64,000 bases of DNA. Source: Lithodes maja. Lineage: Eukaryota > Arthropoda > Malacostraca > Decapoda > Lithodidae. The notes beneath the pieces are model-generated. The model saw only the letters and a list, made by a program, of their open reading frames with translations, was not told the DNA's origin and made no database searches. Below are positions 63,801-64,000 of this stretch, piece by piece (the first letter of the stretch is position 1; each line of letters opens with the position of its first letter). The position numbers and the translations under genes were made by a program. The stretch spans positions 33,720 to 97,719 of the forward strand of contig JBAKBP010007659.1 of assembly GCA_037953745.1 (NCBI GenBank), written 5' to 3'.

Positions 63801-64000
63801 TTGCGGCCGTGGTGGAGAAGGAGAGGGGGACAGTCAAGCTTCAGAGGAGGATAGCTGGGATCACCATGTTTCAGCGGATCAGTGGGCGGGGAACTCGAGC
63901 CTAAGGGCTGACGAGGCTATAGCTCATTTGCCTGAGCCGCAGTTTGAAGCTATCCGTCAGTTGCTCGGTTCATACCCCACTGTATTTGCTGAACACCCAG
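60823..64000 (+). CDS. gag core-protease-integrase frame of copy D (runs off window)
   Basis: Open for about 1059 codons in the gag frame. In order: Gag core (about 60930-61420); CCHC knuckle (61603-61644); protease DTGAS (near 61864); linker; integrase zinc domain HHCC as H-x6-H-x29-C-x2-C (62737-62859); integrase core with Asp 62950-62952, Asp 63127-63129 and Glu 63235-63237 (D-58-D-35-E); GPY/F module with GPY at 63649-63657; then the pre-RT linker (GSYPTVFAEHP at the edge) that in copy B leads into RT. Integrase processes and joins the cDNA ends to host DNA. All catalytic residues are present. Protease-integrase-RT order is reversed from normal Ty3/gypsy. Confidence 0.93.

Larger units (their letters stand above)
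58157..64000 (+). mobile_element. Ty3/gypsy LTR retrotransposon, copy D (right end outside window)
   Basis: 5' LTR (58157-60012), primer-binding site, gag, protease and a full integrase, running off the window just before RT. It is inserted into LINE-B copy 4. Closest to copy C. It is the only copy here with complete integrase. Confidence 0.95.

Overview
The window is eukaryotic and consists almost wholly of transposable elements and simple repeats. I recognise no host protein-coding gene, tRNA or rRNA. The mix of long-LTR Ty3/gypsy elements, several non-LTR (LINE) families, TTAA-flanked MITEs, very long (CA)n, (CT)n and (GA)n arrays and an internal tract of the arthropod telomere motif (TTAGG on one strand, CCTAA on the other) suggests an arthropod, most likely a decapod crustacean. 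That assignment is inference.

Layout. 1-5837: gypsy copy A (minus strand; its 3' LTR lies left of the window). 5838-9376: simple repeats and a 36-bp minisatellite. 9377-13630: LINE family A, copy 1 (minus). 13640-14445: poly(C), telomere-like repeat, (CA)n. 14446-23696: LINE-A copy 2, split by the complete gypsy copy C (15025-23172, plus, two 1821-bp LTRs, TSD CCAG). 23698-25500: microsatellites and LINE-D debris. 25500-34200: three copies of LINE family B (plus, plus, minus). 34227 to about 37050: LINE-C (minus) with a poly(A) tail. 38229-38809: one TTAA MITE nested in another. 40230-40960: LINE-E relic. 42000-43150: a MITE between two 74-bp repeats, then a purine-rich minisatellite. 43466-52346: complete gypsy copy B (minus, TSD ATAT, with a MITE in its 3' LTR). 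52450-55490: LINE relics and microsatellites. 55491-58156: LINE-B copy 4 (minus), cut by gypsy copy D (58157 to past the right edge, plus).

The most notable system is the gypsy family. The four copies read gag, aspartic protease, integrase (HHCC, D-58-D-35-E, GPY/F), then reverse transcriptase and RNase H, in one frame. Integrase therefore lies upstream of RT, the reverse of normal Ty3/gypsy order and the order used by Ty1/copia. A Ty3/gypsy group with this order (Gmr1-like) is known from deuterostomes; here it would be in an arthropod-like genome. Copies A, B and C have lost different internal pieces of pol, and all four junctions keep the frame. Copy C has almost identical LTRs although it cannot encode integrase or a whole RT, so it was probably mobilised in trans.

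Two LINE families appear to favour dinucleotide repeats: LINE-A lies in (CA)n and LINE-B next to (CT)n. LINE-A carries an unusual ORF1 with CCCH zinc fingers; LINE-B ORF1 carries an SGNH-esterase-like domain as in CR1 elements. Most coding regions are broken by nonsense changes or frameshifts. The longest open ones are gag-protease in C (17061-19664), protease-integrase in D (60823 to the edge), gag-RT-RNase H in B (46093-49440), LINE-A ORF2 (9420-12611) and LINE-C ORF2 (34327-37509, one stop).
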